Shown here one piece after another: positions 44,994 through 54,800 of a stretch of 64,000 nt of DNA. Each line of letters starts with the position of its first letter. Position 1 is the stretch's first letter. The position numbers and the translations under genes are program-made. Under the pieces are notes generated by a model. It was not told the DNA's origin. It made no database searches and worked only from the letters and a program-made list of their open reading frames with translations. Origin of the DNA: Myxococcales bacterium (lineage in GTDB: Bacteria > Myxococcota_A > Bradymonadia > REDH01); NCBI GenBank assembly GCA_020633625.1, contig JACKDJ010000009.1, positions 1 to 64,000 of the forward strand, written 5' to 3'.

Positions 44994-46937
44994 CTAGGGA
45001 CCCGCCTCTCCAGGCGTCAGCACCTCGGGGTCCAGCAGCTCCGGCGCGATGTCGACGTAGGGACAGTCGACGTAGTGAGAGCGCACGCGCACGTAGTAGA
45101 GGGTGAACCAGCGGCGGAACGGGGCGAGCGATTCGCGCTCGAATTCGACGAGCTGCTGGCGCATCTCGGGGCTCTCCAGCTCGCGCAGCGCCACCATCGC
45201 GACGGTCGCGCCGGCCAGCGGCGAGTCGCACGCGAGCTCGGCGTCGCGGTTGTCTCGCAGCGCGCGGAGCCACGCGAGCGAGGCGCGATGCTGAGCGCTC
45301 GTGAGCCGCGCGACGGCCTGGTCGAACGGTGACCCGGCGCCGAGCTCGGAGAGGACGCGCTCGCAGGTGACGAGCGAGGTTTCGAGCTCGGCGATCGCCT
45401 CGCTCAGCGTGATGTCGCCGAGCCCGTCGAACTCGGCGTGTTTGGTCGCGAGCGCTCGGCAGTCCTCGGCGTCGAGGGGGGTGGCCGCGACGACGGGCGG
45501 CGGGGCGGCCGCGTCTGCGCCGTGGTCTGCGGCCGGCTCGGACGTCGGCTGGGGCGCAGCTTCACTCCCTTCGGGCGTGGGCACGGGCGCGACCGCAGCG
45601 ACGGCAGCAGAGGGCGCTGCGACGGGTGCTGGCGCCTCGCTTCGACCGAAGACAAGCGCGGCCACGATGCCGACACCGAGCAGGCCGATGATCCCCCAGA
45701 TGATCTTTCCGACCGGCGTGACCTCGCGGCTTGGCGGCCGGAAGGCATCGGGCGCGCGGCGCGCGGCGGGGACGCGAGCGCTGGACTGGGCGGTCGGCTT
45801 CGCGGTGGTCGCGGCTGCACCGACGCGGGAGCGGGTCGTCGGTGTCTGCGACGGGACCGCGCGCGACGGGCCGCCGCTGTTCCCGGGCGAAGTGCGCTGC
45901 AGCACGGGGCGGTCGGGGACCACGCCAGCCTCGAAGTCGGGTGTCGCGAGCGCGAGGTTTGCGGCGCCGCCGCCGCTGGACGTCGATGGAGTAAGCGAGA
46001 CCGGTCCGGTCGAGACGGGGGAGATGCCGACCGCGCGCCGGAGCTCGGCCGCGAACTCCGCGCAGGATTGGAATCGATGTTTGGGGTCGACCGCCATGGC
46101 GCGCATGACGATCGCGGCGACGTCGCGGGGCACCTCGCTGTTGAGTACCGACGGGTCGGGACGAGGCGCCTGTACATGCTTCTTCATGACGCCGAACATC
46201 GTGGCGTCTTCGAAGGGGAGCTTCAGGGTGAGCATCTCGTAGAGCGTGCACCCGAGGGAGTAGACGTCGGCGCGGTGGTCGACCGATTTCGCGTCGGTGA
46301 GCTGCTCGGGGGAGGCGTAGTAGACCGTGCCCATGGCGGTGCCGGTCTCGGTGCGCCGCTGCTCGGAGAGGATCTTCGCGATGCCGAAGTCGGTGATCTT
46401 GGGGGAGAGGCCGTCGGCGCCGCTTGCGAGGAGGACGTTGGCCGGCTTCAGGTCGCGGTGCACGACGCCCTGGCTGTGGGCGTACGCCATCGCGTCGAGC
46501 ATGGGGACGAAGAGTCGCGCGGTCGTCTCGACGGCGTCGGGCCGCTGCCGACGGTGCAGGTAGCGGTCGAGGGAGGAGCCCTCGACGTACTCCATGAAGA
46601 TCGCGCAGAGGGCGGGGGTATCGTGCACGTCGAAGACGCGGACGATGTTGGGGTGCGCCAGGTTGGCCTGGATGATGGCTTCTTCGTAGAACCGCCGTCG
46701 CATCTCTGCGTCGCGGACGTACTTCCCGAAGAGGGTCTTTACGGCGACGAAGTGGCCGAGGTTGACGTGTTCGGCGAGGTAGACGGCGCCGGCGCCGCCC
46801 TCACCGACGAACTCGGCGATCCGGTAGGTGTCGCGGAGGATCGTTCCAGGTGCCAGCGTGTCGGCGGCCGGGGGTGCGGCGAGCGACTGTGGGGCGGCGC
46901 CGTCGGTGGTCCGTGGTTCTGCGTCGCCGCTGCTCAT
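44994..46937 (-). CDS. Hanks-type Ser/Thr protein kinase with one TM
   Basis: A 647-residue membrane kinase. Gly loop GEGGAGAVYLAEH (about 45), Lys in FVAVKTLFGKYV, VVHRDLKPANVLL (about 158), ITDFGIAKIL (about 182) and GTVYYASPEQL are all intact, so it should be active. A Ser/Pro/Thr linker leads to one helix at about 408-428 (IIWGIIGLLGVGIVAALVFG). The outer part is Ala/Pro-rich, then a helical domain with three Cys. The start at 46937 precedes the kinase domain by a short tail. It is divergent from a PP2C phosphatase gene with 180 bases between, a typical reversible-phosphorylation pair. Confidence 0.92.
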   Translation of the reverse strand: MSSGDAEPRTTDGAAPQSLAAPPAADTLAPGTILRDTYRIAEFVGEGGAGAVYLAEHVNLGHFVAVKTLFGKYVRDAEMRRRFYEEAIIQANLAHPNIVRVFDVHDTPALCAIFMEYVEGSSLDRYLHRRQRPDAVETTARLFVPMLDAMAYAHSQGVVHRDLKPANVLLASGADGLSPKITDFGIAKILSEQRRTETGTAMGTVYYASPEQLTDAKSVDHRADVYSLGCTLYEMLTLKLPFEDATMFGVMKKHVQAPRPDPSVLNSEVPRDVAAIVMRAMAVDPKHRFQSCAEFAAELRRAVGISPVSTGPVSLTPSTSSGGGAANLALATPDFEAGVVPDRPVLQRTSPGNSGGPSRAVPSQTPTTRSRVGAAATTAKPTAQSSARVPAARRAPDAFRPPSREVTPVGKIIWGIIGLLGVGIVAALVFGRSEAPAPVAAPSAAVAAVAPVPTPEGSEAAPQPTSEPAADHGADAAAPPPVVAATPLDAEDCRALATKHAEFDGLGDITLSEAIAELETSLVTCERVLSELGAGSPFDQAVARLTSAQHRASLAWLRALRDNRDAELACDSPLAGATVAMVALRELESPEMRQQLVEFERESLAPFRRWFTLYYVRVRSHYVDCPYVDIAPELLDPEVLTPGEAGP

Positions 46938-47117
46938 CGCCGCGCTGCCTCGTCGACTCGTTCGCCGGGGGGCCGGCGTCTGGCGTATGGGCGTCTCGGC
47001 GCGTCCGCGCCAACAGGCCGAGCGTAGCGCGGCACGGGCGAAGTTGAAAGCTCGCCAGCCGTGTGATACCCATTGCCGACGGTCGAGAGAGGACCGGGCA
47101 CTGCGTCGCGAGAGTCG

Positions 47118-48506
47118 ATGGGCCTCAAGCTCACGTTCGCACCGCTGACCGATGTCGGGCGCGAGCGTTCGGAAAATCAGGACGCGTACGGTAGCGGCGC
47201 CCTCGACGAGCTTCGGTTCTATGTCGTCTGTGACGGCATGGGCGGGCATCGCGGCGGGTCGACGGCGTCCAAGCTCGGCGTTCAGGTCATCGAACAGCAG
47301 GTCGAGGGCGCCGACGGGCCCGTCCCGGAGCGGCTCCGCTCCGCGTTCCTCGCTGCGAATCAGGCGATTTTCGAGAAGGCCCAGGCCGAGGCCGACCTCA
47401 ACGGCATGGGCACGACCGCGGTCGTCCTCGCCATCGAGCCCGACACGGGGCGCGCCTGGGTCGCCCACGTTGGCGACAGCCGCATCTATCTCGTCCGCGG
47501 CGACCGCGTCCGACAGCTCACGCGAGACCACACGTTCGTCCAGAGGTTGGTGGACGAGGGACTGCTCACCCGAGAGAGCGCCGACTCGCACCCGCAGTCG
47601 AACGTCATCCTGAGGTCGCTCGGCGGACAACGCGAGGTCGAGCCAGAGGTCTCGGCCGCGCCGCTGCAGGTGCAGGAGGGCGACGCCTTCGTCTTGTGCT
47701 CTGATGGCCTCCACGGCCTCGTTGCCGAACAGGAGATCGCACACGCCGTGCGGTCCTTGAGCCCCGACGAGGCGGCCGCTCACCTCGTCTCCCTCGCGAA
47801 CGATCGCGGCGGACACGACAACATTACGGTCGAGATTGTCACCGTCGGCGAGCTGCCCGAACCCGCCGAGCAGTACGTGATCGAGCGGCCACCGCCGGCG
47901 CCTGGAACCCGCCTCGCGCTCGCCGCTGCTCAGGCTTCCGGCGCCGCCGACGACGACGCCTCACCGAGCGCGGACGACTCCGACCCCGACATCGAGACGA
48001 CGCAACCCTCCCGCCATCTCGCCGCGACCGACGACTACGACGCCAGCGCGCCGCGGAACGCGTGGGCCGGCCCGTTCCTGATCACCGCGGTGATCGTTGC
48101 CATCCTCGTCGTCGGGGGCGCGCTCTTTGGCCTACTCCGCAGCTCGCCATCGAGCGTAGCGCCCCGCTACAGCCCCGACGCCGGCTCGTTCGATGACGAG
48201 CCAGAGAACGTCGAGTCATCGTCGGCGGCAGAGGGAGAGCACGGGGATGCGCCGCTCGATCCGGCGTCGGACGAGACCGATGCACCCGTGCCCCCGACTG
48301 CGCTCGGAGCGATGGTGGTCGGCGACGGAAGCGGAGTGGGTTCGGTCGACGACGTCGAGGCCGCAGCGGTCGAGGCCGCCGAGCTCGAGGCAGTCGCTGC
48401 CGAAGCGATTGGCGACGAACCGTCGCCGCTCGCGCAGCACGTGCGGGATGGGAGCGGCGCGGCCGCGGCGACCCGTGGCGACGAGGGCAGCGGAGCTCGC
48501 GAGTAG
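47118..48506 (+). CDS. PP2C-type Ser/Thr protein phosphatase with one TM
   Basis: Removes phosphate from Ser/Thr of proteins; 462 residues. PP2C marks are SENQDAYG, VCDGMGGHRGGSTAS (metal Asp), HVGDSRIYLVRG, FVLCSDGLHGLV and GGHDNITVEIV. The catalytic domain is about 1-250. After an acidic linker comes one helix at about 315-337 (FLITAVIVAILVVGGALFGL), then an Asp/Glu/Ala-rich extracytoplasmic tail. ATG 47118 was chosen because an upstream TTG in frame has no domain content. It is the likely partner of the divergent kinase. Confidence 0.92.
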   Translation: MGLKLTFAPLTDVGRERSENQDAYGSGALDELRFYVVCDGMGGHRGGSTASKLGVQVIEQQVEGADGPVPERLRSAFLAANQAIFEKAQAEADLNGMGTTAVVLAIEPDTGRAWVAHVGDSRIYLVRGDRVRQLTRDHTFVQRLVDEGLLTRESADSHPQSNVILRSLGGQREVEPEVSAAPLQVQEGDAFVLCSDGLHGLVAEQEIAHAVRSLSPDEAAAHLVSLANDRGGHDNITVEIVTVGELPEPAEQYVIERPPPAPGTRLALAAAQASGAADDDASPSADDSDPDIETTQPSRHLAATDDYDASAPRNAWAGPFLITAVIVAILVVGGALFGLLRSSPSSVAPRYSPDAGSFDDEPENVESSSAAEGEHGDAPLDPASDETDAPVPPTALGAMVVGDGSGVGSVDDVEAAAVEAAELEAVAAEAIGDEPSPLAQHVRDGSGAAAATRGDEGSGARE

Positions 48507-48592
48507 CGGCGGAGCGGTAACGACCGCTGATGAGAGCAGCCGGACGGGTGGAGTACGGGCCCGCGCGGCGTCGCTGCGTGTTGCGGCGGTGG

Positions 48593-48621
48593 GGGGCGGA
48601 CCGCGCGTCGCGATCCGCCCC
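48593..48621. terminator. Bidirectional terminator hairpin
   Basis: GGGGCGGA (48593-48600) pairs with TCCGCCCC (48614-48621), with a further GCG/CGC stem inside the loop. It lies between the convergent phosphatase and haloperoxidase genes. Confidence 0.5.
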
Positions 48622-48638
48622 GCCCGCGTCAAGGCTTG

Positions 48639-50600
48639 CTAGCTGACGCTCACCTGACCGCCGGTGATGAACACCCTGGCGCGGTCGAACGAGCGGAACG
48701 AGAACGACACCGGACGCTCGGCGTACTCGGCCGTCCGCTTGCGCAGGATCTCGATGGCGATGGCTTCGCCAAGGCGGAGGCTCCGTGTGTTGTCGGAGCG
48801 GTAGTGGACGCCGCCCATCGAACGACCCATGGCGACGTTGCTCGCGAGCTTGTTGAGCTCGCCGCCAACCGTCAGCTCGCCAGCGTCGTCGCCCACGTAC
48901 GCCTGCGGAACGCAGAAGTCTTCGATGCTGCCGCCAGCGTCGCGCACGCCAGGCTCGAGGATGAGGAGACCACCCTCCTGGACGCGACCCTCCGGCGGGT
49001 CCGCGAAGCCCTCCTTGTTCTTCTTGGCGAAGGTGTGAGCGAGCTTCGCGTCCTCTTCGAACCATGCCTGGACCGGCGGGTCCGAGAACCCGTCCTTGTT
49101 CTTCTTGGCGAAGGTGTCAGCGAGCTTCGCGTCCTCGTCGAACCACGCCTTGAGCACGGTGACGCAGGCGCCGGCGACGGTCGCGTGACCGGCCCCGTAG
49201 GATGGGTGGCTCGGCGACCCGGCCGAGTACGCCATCGGGAGGAAGTACGTCGCGTCGCCTCCGTTAAGCGCCTTGTTGTGCGCGGCGATCTCCTGGAGCG
49301 TCTTTTCGACCGCGCTATTGAACTTCGGCGTGCGGGCGAACGTGGTGTCCAGCCCATACACTCGCTTTTCTCCCTTGAACCCGTTCCGCTCCATCTGCAC
49401 GAGGCCAGCCAGCACCTCCGGCCGGGCACGGCGGTGAACGAGCCACTTCTGACGCCAGATGACCTTCAGTGCGCGGCTGGCGACCTCTGAGACCAGAGTG
49501 AGAAGGTCGGGGCCGCCGAGCGTCGCGAACCCGCCCTCGCGCGAGTAGAGATTTCCACGGTACGGGTTGCCAGCGTCGGTCGCGGCGCCGACGCCCAGGA
49601 GGAACAGCGCGGCGTTGAAGTATGCCTGATGAAGCGCGTCGCGGTTCACGAAGCGCGCGAGGTCGCGGATCGTCGACACCGACCGCCGCACGTAGTGTGT
49701 TGCGTCCTTCTTCGGGTAGTAGGTTGGAGCGGGGTTGGCGTGGAGTTGGTCCTGCAGGTGGTTGCACGACCCGTAGTCGCGGCCGTACTTGTCCTTGCCG
49801 GTGTTCTGCGCGAGGAGCCAGTCGCCGTGGTTGGTGAGGTAATCCCGCCGGGCGGCGTAGGGGACCTGTCTCAGGTCGATCGTCTGGACGCCGTATCCGA
49901 TCGTCGGTTGGAGGAAGAACTGGCTGACGAGCGGCCCCTTGTCCTCGTCGTGGAGGCCGCATCGGAACAGGCTCTGGAGCTTGACCTCCGCGCCCCCCAC
50001 TCCTGCGTCGAAATCCGTCGGGGCTCGGAGATGCCCCGGGTCAGACGCGTCCTTCGATGCCAGATCGAACACCGTGTTGATCGAGGTCTGGGCAACCTTC
50101 AACCGCGAACTGAGCTTGTAGCCCAGCTTGGTGTCTTCGGCGGTCGACGGCGTCCAGTGGGTGTGCTCCTGAAACGCCGCGAGTGGGGCGTCTCGTAGCA
50201 GCGCCATCCAGTAGAGCTCCACGAGCTCGGCGGTCGAAGACGCAGAGAGGATTCCGGGCGCCGGCATCATCTCGAGCGTCTTCGGATCGGGGCCATGGGT
50301 CTCGGTCGACGCGCCGGCGAGCGGGCTGGTGAACTTCGCGGGCTTCCTCTTCTCGTCGGTCGAGTCCAACAGGAAGTCGGTTTGCCCCGGGAGCACGCTC
50401 GGGCCAGCCGGCACGGCTTCAAAGTTCAGTGGTGCGCCGGCCTCGATCTGCACGCAGGTTCTCTCGAACACGCGGTAGGCCGCGGCGTCGACCTCGCCGA
50501 ACTCGTCGTGCGGGAGGGTCTTGTGAAAGTTCCCGATGAATGGTGCCGCTTTTGTTGTGAGCGACTCGTCACTGTTGGGTGTCGAAAGGGGACGGCTCAT
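48639..50600 (-). CDS. Vanadium-dependent haloperoxidase (algal bromoperoxidase type)
   Basis: Uses H2O2 to oxidise halide; 653 residues. Vanadate-pocket marks are the Lys and Arg in KWLVHRRARPEV, the Ser/Gly/His region in SHPSYGAGHATVAGACVTVL, and the Arg/His region in SMGGVHYRSDN. This GHATxxGAxxTVLK and GVHYRxD pattern is that of algal bromoperoxidases rather than fungal chloroperoxidase. An 81-base in-frame tandem duplication (48992-49149) lies between the two pocket segments. No signal peptide seen. The start at 50600 (MSRPLSTPNSDES) follows GGAGAG. It lies 161 bases downstream of phhB on the same strand. Confidence 0.88.
   Translation of the reverse strand: MSRPLSTPNSDESLTTKAAPFIGNFHKTLPHDEFGEVDAAAYRVFERTCVQIEAGAPLNFEAVPAGPSVLPGQTDFLLDSTDEKRKPAKFTSPLAGASTETHGPDPKTLEMMPAPGILSASSTAELVELYWMALLRDAPLAAFQEHTHWTPSTAEDTKLGYKLSSRLKVAQTSINTVFDLASKDASDPGHLRAPTDFDAGVGGAEVKLQSLFRCGLHDEDKGPLVSQFFLQPTIGYGVQTIDLRQVPYAARRDYLTNHGDWLLAQNTGKDKYGRDYGSCNHLQDQLHANPAPTYYPKKDATHYVRRSVSTIRDLARFVNRDALHQAYFNAALFLLGVGAATDAGNPYRGNLYSREGGFATLGGPDLLTLVSEVASRALKVIWRQKWLVHRRARPEVLAGLVQMERNGFKGEKRVYGLDTTFARTPKFNSAVEKTLQEIAAHNKALNGGDATYFLPMAYSAGSPSHPSYGAGHATVAGACVTVLKAWFDEDAKLADTFAKKNKDGFSDPPVQAWFEEDAKLAHTFAKKNKEGFADPPEGRVQEGGLLILEPGVRDAGGSIEDFCVPQAYVGDDAGELTVGGELNKLASNVAMGRSMGGVHYRSDNTRSLRLGEAIAIEILRKRTAEYAERPVSFSFRSFDRARVFITGGQVSVS
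48992..49149. repeat. 81-base tandem duplication inside haloperoxidase gene
   Basis: Two copies, offset exactly 81 bases, encode AWF(D/E)EDAKLA(D/H)TFAKKNK(D/E)GF(S/A)DPP twice. The repeat is in frame and slightly diverged, so the longer protein is probably functional. Confidence 0.8.
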
Positions 50601-50761
50601 GCGCGACTCTCCAAGTGTCGGCCGCCGGAAAAAGTCCCCACCGCCCCGGTCGGCACGTGTAGCTGCGTGTGAGATAGCTGCAGCGTGGGGATCGTTCGCT
50701 CGCTCGTCAAGCGCGAAGAATGGCACCCGGCCCGAGACCGCGTCGCTCGCTTCCCGCCCCC

Positions 50762-51049
50762 CTACTCCGCAGCGATCGCCGAGACGCGCGCGGCGAACTC
50801 GAAGTCGAGGGCCGTGAGCCCGCCGGCGTCGTGCGTCGTCACGCTCAGGCGGACGCGGTTGTACACGTTGTAGAGATCAGGGTGGTGGTCGAGCGTACGG
50901 GCGACGTCGGCGACTGCGTTGATCAGGGCCATCGCAACGTCGAAGTCGCCGAGCTGCCACTCCCGCACCAGTGTCTCACCGTCGCGGCGCCAACCGGGCA
51001 CGGTGGTGAGGCGGGTCGCGATCTCGGCTTCATCCAGGCGCTGTCTCAT
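50762..51049 (-). CDS. phhB: Pterin-4a-carbinolamine dehydratase
   Basis: Dehydrates 4a-hydroxytetrahydropterin in recycling of the cofactor of aromatic amino-acid hydroxylases; cytoplasmic, 95 residues, the normal family size. The family signature is complete: RTLDHHPDLYNVYNRVRLSV then TTHDAGGLT. No phenylalanine hydroxylase gene is in the window. Confidence 0.93.
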   Translation of the reverse strand: MRQRLDEAEIATRLTTVPGWRRDGETLVREWQLGDFDVAMALINAVADVARTLDHHPDLYNVYNRVRLSVTTHDAGGLTALDFEFAARVSAIAAE

Positions 51050-51395
51050 CCGTCCTCGTGTCTGATCCGTCTTCGTTGTCTGATCTGTCCCATTGCCGGG
51101 ACGTCGCGTGCCGCCACGTGCATGGGGATCTTCGGCGCGGCGGAGCGCGTCCTCGGCCTCTAATGGCGACGAGCGCCGTCATCAACGCCGGCAGCCGACC
51201 GCGTCGGCGCGTGACCGTGCGTCGAGTCGGCGCCGGCGTCGCCGCCCGTGCGGCAGTGTCGCCCTCGGGTAGGACGCGCCGACATGTCCTGCGATGTGTG
51301 GTGTTGTGTTTGGTTTTGATGGGGGTGATCTGGTGACATGTCGGTCGCTTGGAGTTGCTGTAAGTAATTGAAACTTATGTTGTTTTGGTTTGATT
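51050..51395. other. Gene-free region, AT-rich on the right, with inverted repeats
   Basis: No supported gene. ACGCCGGC (51185-51192) pairs with GCCGGCGT (51232-51239), and GCCGAC-cgc-GTCGGC (51194-51208) lies inside. CCGACATGTC (51279-51288) recurs inverted as GACATGTCGG (51335-51344). From about 51290 to 51420 the DNA is strikingly AT-rich for this genome (for example TAAGTAATTGAAACTTATG), which suits a strong promoter or regulatory region. Confidence 0.5.
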
Positions 51396-51425
51396 TTGTT
51401 GACGTGTTGCGGTGGCATCTATACG
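51396..51425 (+). promoter_or_regulatory. Candidate promoter into the structured region
   Basis: TTGTTG (51396-51401) and TATACG (51420-51425) are spaced 18 bases in the AT-rich stretch. It would drive transcription rightward through the hairpin-rich DNA. Confidence 0.3.
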
Positions 51426-51700
51426 GTCCGTGGAGGTCGCGCCATCTCCGGGTGCGGCCGGAAGTGGTGTGTATGCTTCGAAGTTCTGCACAGGTTGATG
51501 TCGCGGTAGACACCGCGGCAGCCCGCGCCGCCGACGCTTGCGTCGGCGGCATGGGTCGCTCGAGCCTCGGCCCGCGCCCAAGCCTCGACCCCGACTGCGC
51601 TCGCCCGTCCGGGGCGAGAGCAGACCGAGGCCGGGCCGGCGCGGCGGGGCCTCGGGCAAGACTCTTCGAGCGAGCAAGCGCTCGAAGAAGCAGGGCGCGA
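51426..51700 (+). ncRNA. Candidate structured RNA
   Basis: Several strong, nested hairpins in DNA with no supported gene: GCCGCCGACG-CTTG-CGTCGGCGGC (51527-51550, a stable CUUG loop); GCCTCGG (51564-51570) with CCGAGGC (51625-51631), enclosing CTCGCCC-gtccg-GGGCGAG (51600-51618); and CTTCGAGCG-agcaag-CGCTCGAAG (51664-51687). The overlapping open frames are low-complexity and show no domain. The strand is guessed from the candidate promoter; the ends are unknown. Confidence 0.3.
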
Positions 51701-51745
51701 CGACGTACCGGAACGTCTGAGCGCCGCGGCCGTCGGCCGTCAGGT

Positions 51746-51876
51746 TGTCCGCTCTCGGCCAGGGTCCCGGGTTCGTCCTGGGGGCCCGCCGCGTCGGAGC
51801 GCGTTTCGGTGAGGTGGGTCTCATCCCGGGGCGGCGACGCCGTTGCCGGGGCGTTGACTGCCCCCGAGAGCGGACA
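51746..51876. repeat. 131-base element bounded by perfect 13-bp inverted repeats
   Basis: TGTCCGCTCTCGG (51746-51758) and CCGAGAGCGGACA (51864-51876) are exact reverse complements. Shorter stems lie inside (CCAGG...CCTGG and others). It could be the closing stem of an RNA or a small mobile remnant. Confidence 0.5.
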
Positions 51877-51878
51877 CA

Positions 51879-51894
51879 CACGCCTATCGGCGTG
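51879..51894 (-). terminator. Hairpin at the end of the large lipoprotein gene
   Basis: CACGCC-tatc-GGCGTG overlaps the last codons and stop (51884) of the minus-strand gene. Possible terminator, weak. Confidence 0.3.
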
Positions 51895-54800
51895 AGCGTC
51901 GGCCGCCCGGGCCCGGGGCGGCCGACTGCGCTGCCGCGGCTCGCTCGCGGATGAGATTGTCGATCGCGTCGAACACACCAGCGTCGACGCCACATTCGCC
52001 GTCGACCGCAGAGGCGCAGACCCGCCGCGCTACGTCGAGCCACCGCGCGGCGTCGCTGGTGCTACCTGAGACGGCGGCGTCGAGAGCACGCGCCGCAGCC
52101 TGCGGGGCAGAGCTCAACACCGCCTCCCACCGACCGCTGTCGGCCCCGGCGCGTCGGACCCGAGCGGCCCACGCCTCTGGGTTCGACTCCCGCGCACCGC
52201 TGCCCAGCGCAGACTCGAGCGAGCGACGGCTGAGGCTCGCTGCGTCGAACGGGATCCTCCAGCGCAGTGGCGGCGCGTCGGGCGCGGCGTCGAGGTCGAG
52301 CATCGGGACGACGATGTCTGCGACTCCGAGCTCGCGAGGCGCAACGAGCCACAGCGGGAGGTGCGTCTCCAGGAACCGGCGGGCCGCTCCTGGGTCCACC
52401 GCGGCCAGCGCGGCGACGGCGGGGTACGCGCCGTCTGTGTCTGCGAAGTAGCCGATCTGCGGTGGCGTCTCTGCCATCGCGACCGCGATCTCGAACGCGA
52501 GCTCGAGCTGCCCCGCGCGTGCCAGCGCGGCCACCGCGTCGGCCGCGTCACGGCCGACGGGCGGAGCTGAGCAAGGCTGGCCCGGCTCCTCAGAGCCGCA
52601 GCCGATCAGCTCCTGCACCGCCGCGGCGAGCTCTCCAGCTGTACCGGCGCACGCGGCGGCGTTGACGCGCAGACTCCGCATTGTCGGCGTCGGGCGCCGG
52701 ACGCCCCGGGCGACCGTCCAGGCCGCATCGCACGAGCCGTCGCGCAGGAGGGCCTCGACGAGCTCGTCAGAGCGCTCCGGTGCCAGCTCTCGAGCAGCCA
52801 CGTCAGCGAGCGTCCCGGCGTTCGCGTCCGCTCGCAACGCGGCGACGCGGACCCGGACCGCGAGCGCCGCCGGTGCCGGCGAAGCGGTCAGCTCGTCGGC
52901 CAGCTCCGCCCCGGTCTGCACCTCTCCCGCGTCCAGTAGGGCCGCGACGCGCGCGGCCTGCGCCGCGTCGTCTATCGGTCGGGCGCAGAGCGCCGCGGCG
53001 CGACTGGCGTCAAAGGCTGGGCCGTCGGCGGGCTGCCCCAGCGCGGCGACCGCATCGACGCCGTCCCCGAGGATCCCGCGCGCCGCCAGTCGCGCGCGCT
53101 CGACCACGAAGCGCTGGCACACCGCCTCTCGGGGCCCGAGCTCCAGCAGCGAGACGTCCACATCCTGGGCGAGAGCAGGGTCGAGCGCGTCGTCGACGAG
53201 ACCGCGGATCGTCTCGAGCAGCCCGAGCGCACCCAACCGTTGGCGACCCTGCGAGACCGCCTCGCGTGCCACGCCCAGCTCGCCGACGGTGTACGCCAGC
53301 CGAAATCTCTCGACGGGCTCGAGCCCCGCCGTCGCCTCCCGCGCGAGCGCTCGCGCCGCGTCGAGGTCGCCTGCTTCCATCGCACGCTGAACGCGGTCGG
53401 CAACGCCGTCTCCTGGCGGTCCCGCAGAGATCCCGAGCGCTTGCGCCACCCCGTCGGGAACGGGCCGCCCTCCACTCATGCGGTCCCACGCCGCGAGGTC
53501 AGCGTCACGCGTCGGACTGTGTTCGAAACTCGCCACGGCCGCAGCTGCGAGCCAAGCGGCGGGGCAGCTCCCTTGCGCGGCCGTCCGCTCGAGAGCGTCG
53601 TGGAGCTCCACGGCGAGGCCCTGCGACGAGACGCTGTCCAGCGCATCGAGCAGCTCGGACCCTGCGCTCCCGGACCGGTGGTGGGCCCACGACCTCAGCT
53701 CGAGGCAGGCGTGGGACTCCGCGAGGGCCGACTCGACCAGCGAGAGCGCGAGGTCCGAGCGGCCAGACGCCGATGCCCAGATCGCGCGGCGCGCCGCTGA
53801 CGGCTCGGACGCCGGCCCCCCGGGGTCGGCGTCGAGGTCGGCAAGCTCGTGGGCCATTCGGAGCGCCACCGCCGGCGACAGCGTCGGGTCGCGGAGCGCG
53901 CGCGCGCGCGCCGCGACCGTTGGAGCGAGGAGCACGCGCGCCGCTGCGCGCATCGAGGCAGCGTCGGGCGAGTCATGGGCGGCGGCGTCGAGCGCCGCGA
54001 CGGCCGCGGAGTCCACCCCCCGCGCCAGCGCCACGCGTGCTACCGCGTTGGCCCCCGACACCCGCCGATCGAGCGCCGCCTGCGCGACAATCGCGTCCCG
54101 AGCCAGAGCATCGGCGGCGTACGCGCCGAGCTCCATCCAGTGGTCGTCGACCAGCGCTGCGTGTTCGGCAGGCCGCAGCTGCGAGGCCGCACGCTCCCAG
54201 CTCGCCACCGCGTGCGCGGGGTCGCCCAGCTCGAACAACGTGGCGATGCGCTCGTACGGGCTGACGGCAGCGGACTCGAGCGCGCGGCGTGGGTCGTCCG
54301 TGCCCAGCGAGGCAAGCAGCTTCGCTCGGTCGGACGCGAACGCCGAGCGGTCGACTCCGTCGAGCATCGACAGGGCGAGGTCGCGGCGGCCGATGGCGAC
54401 CAGCGCGGCCTGCGCGTCGCTGACGGCCGCGCCGATCGCCGCGCCGCTCTCGAGCGCCCCTCGCAGTGTGCGCGTGAGCTCGGCGACCGCGAGCGCCGCG
54501 TCGTCACCGGCCCCGATCGCGGCGATCGAACCGTACGCTGCGACGCTCCAGTCACCGGCGTCGAGCGCCGCGCCCCGTCGCCACGCCGCGCTCGCGAGGT
54601 CCGTGCGGCCTTCGCTACGCAGCGTCGACGCGACGCGACGCCAGCCCTCAGCCGTCAGGGTGCCGCCCCACGCCGCCCCGAGACGGTCGAGCGTTGCGTC
54701 AGGCCGTGATGGCTCCGCAGTCGCGAGCACCGCGTCGAGCAGTACGTTCGCGTCGGATGGCGTTGGGCCTCCGATCGCCGCCCATCGCTCCAGGGCGCGG

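Noticed and set aside
51760..51790. tRNA-like GGGTTCG in the gene-free region
   Set aside because: No T-arm complement, anticodon arm or acceptor stem could be drawn.
51160..51993. Open frames in the 51 kb gap on both strands
   Set aside because: Low-complexity translation, no ribosome site or domain, and the DNA is full of hairpins.
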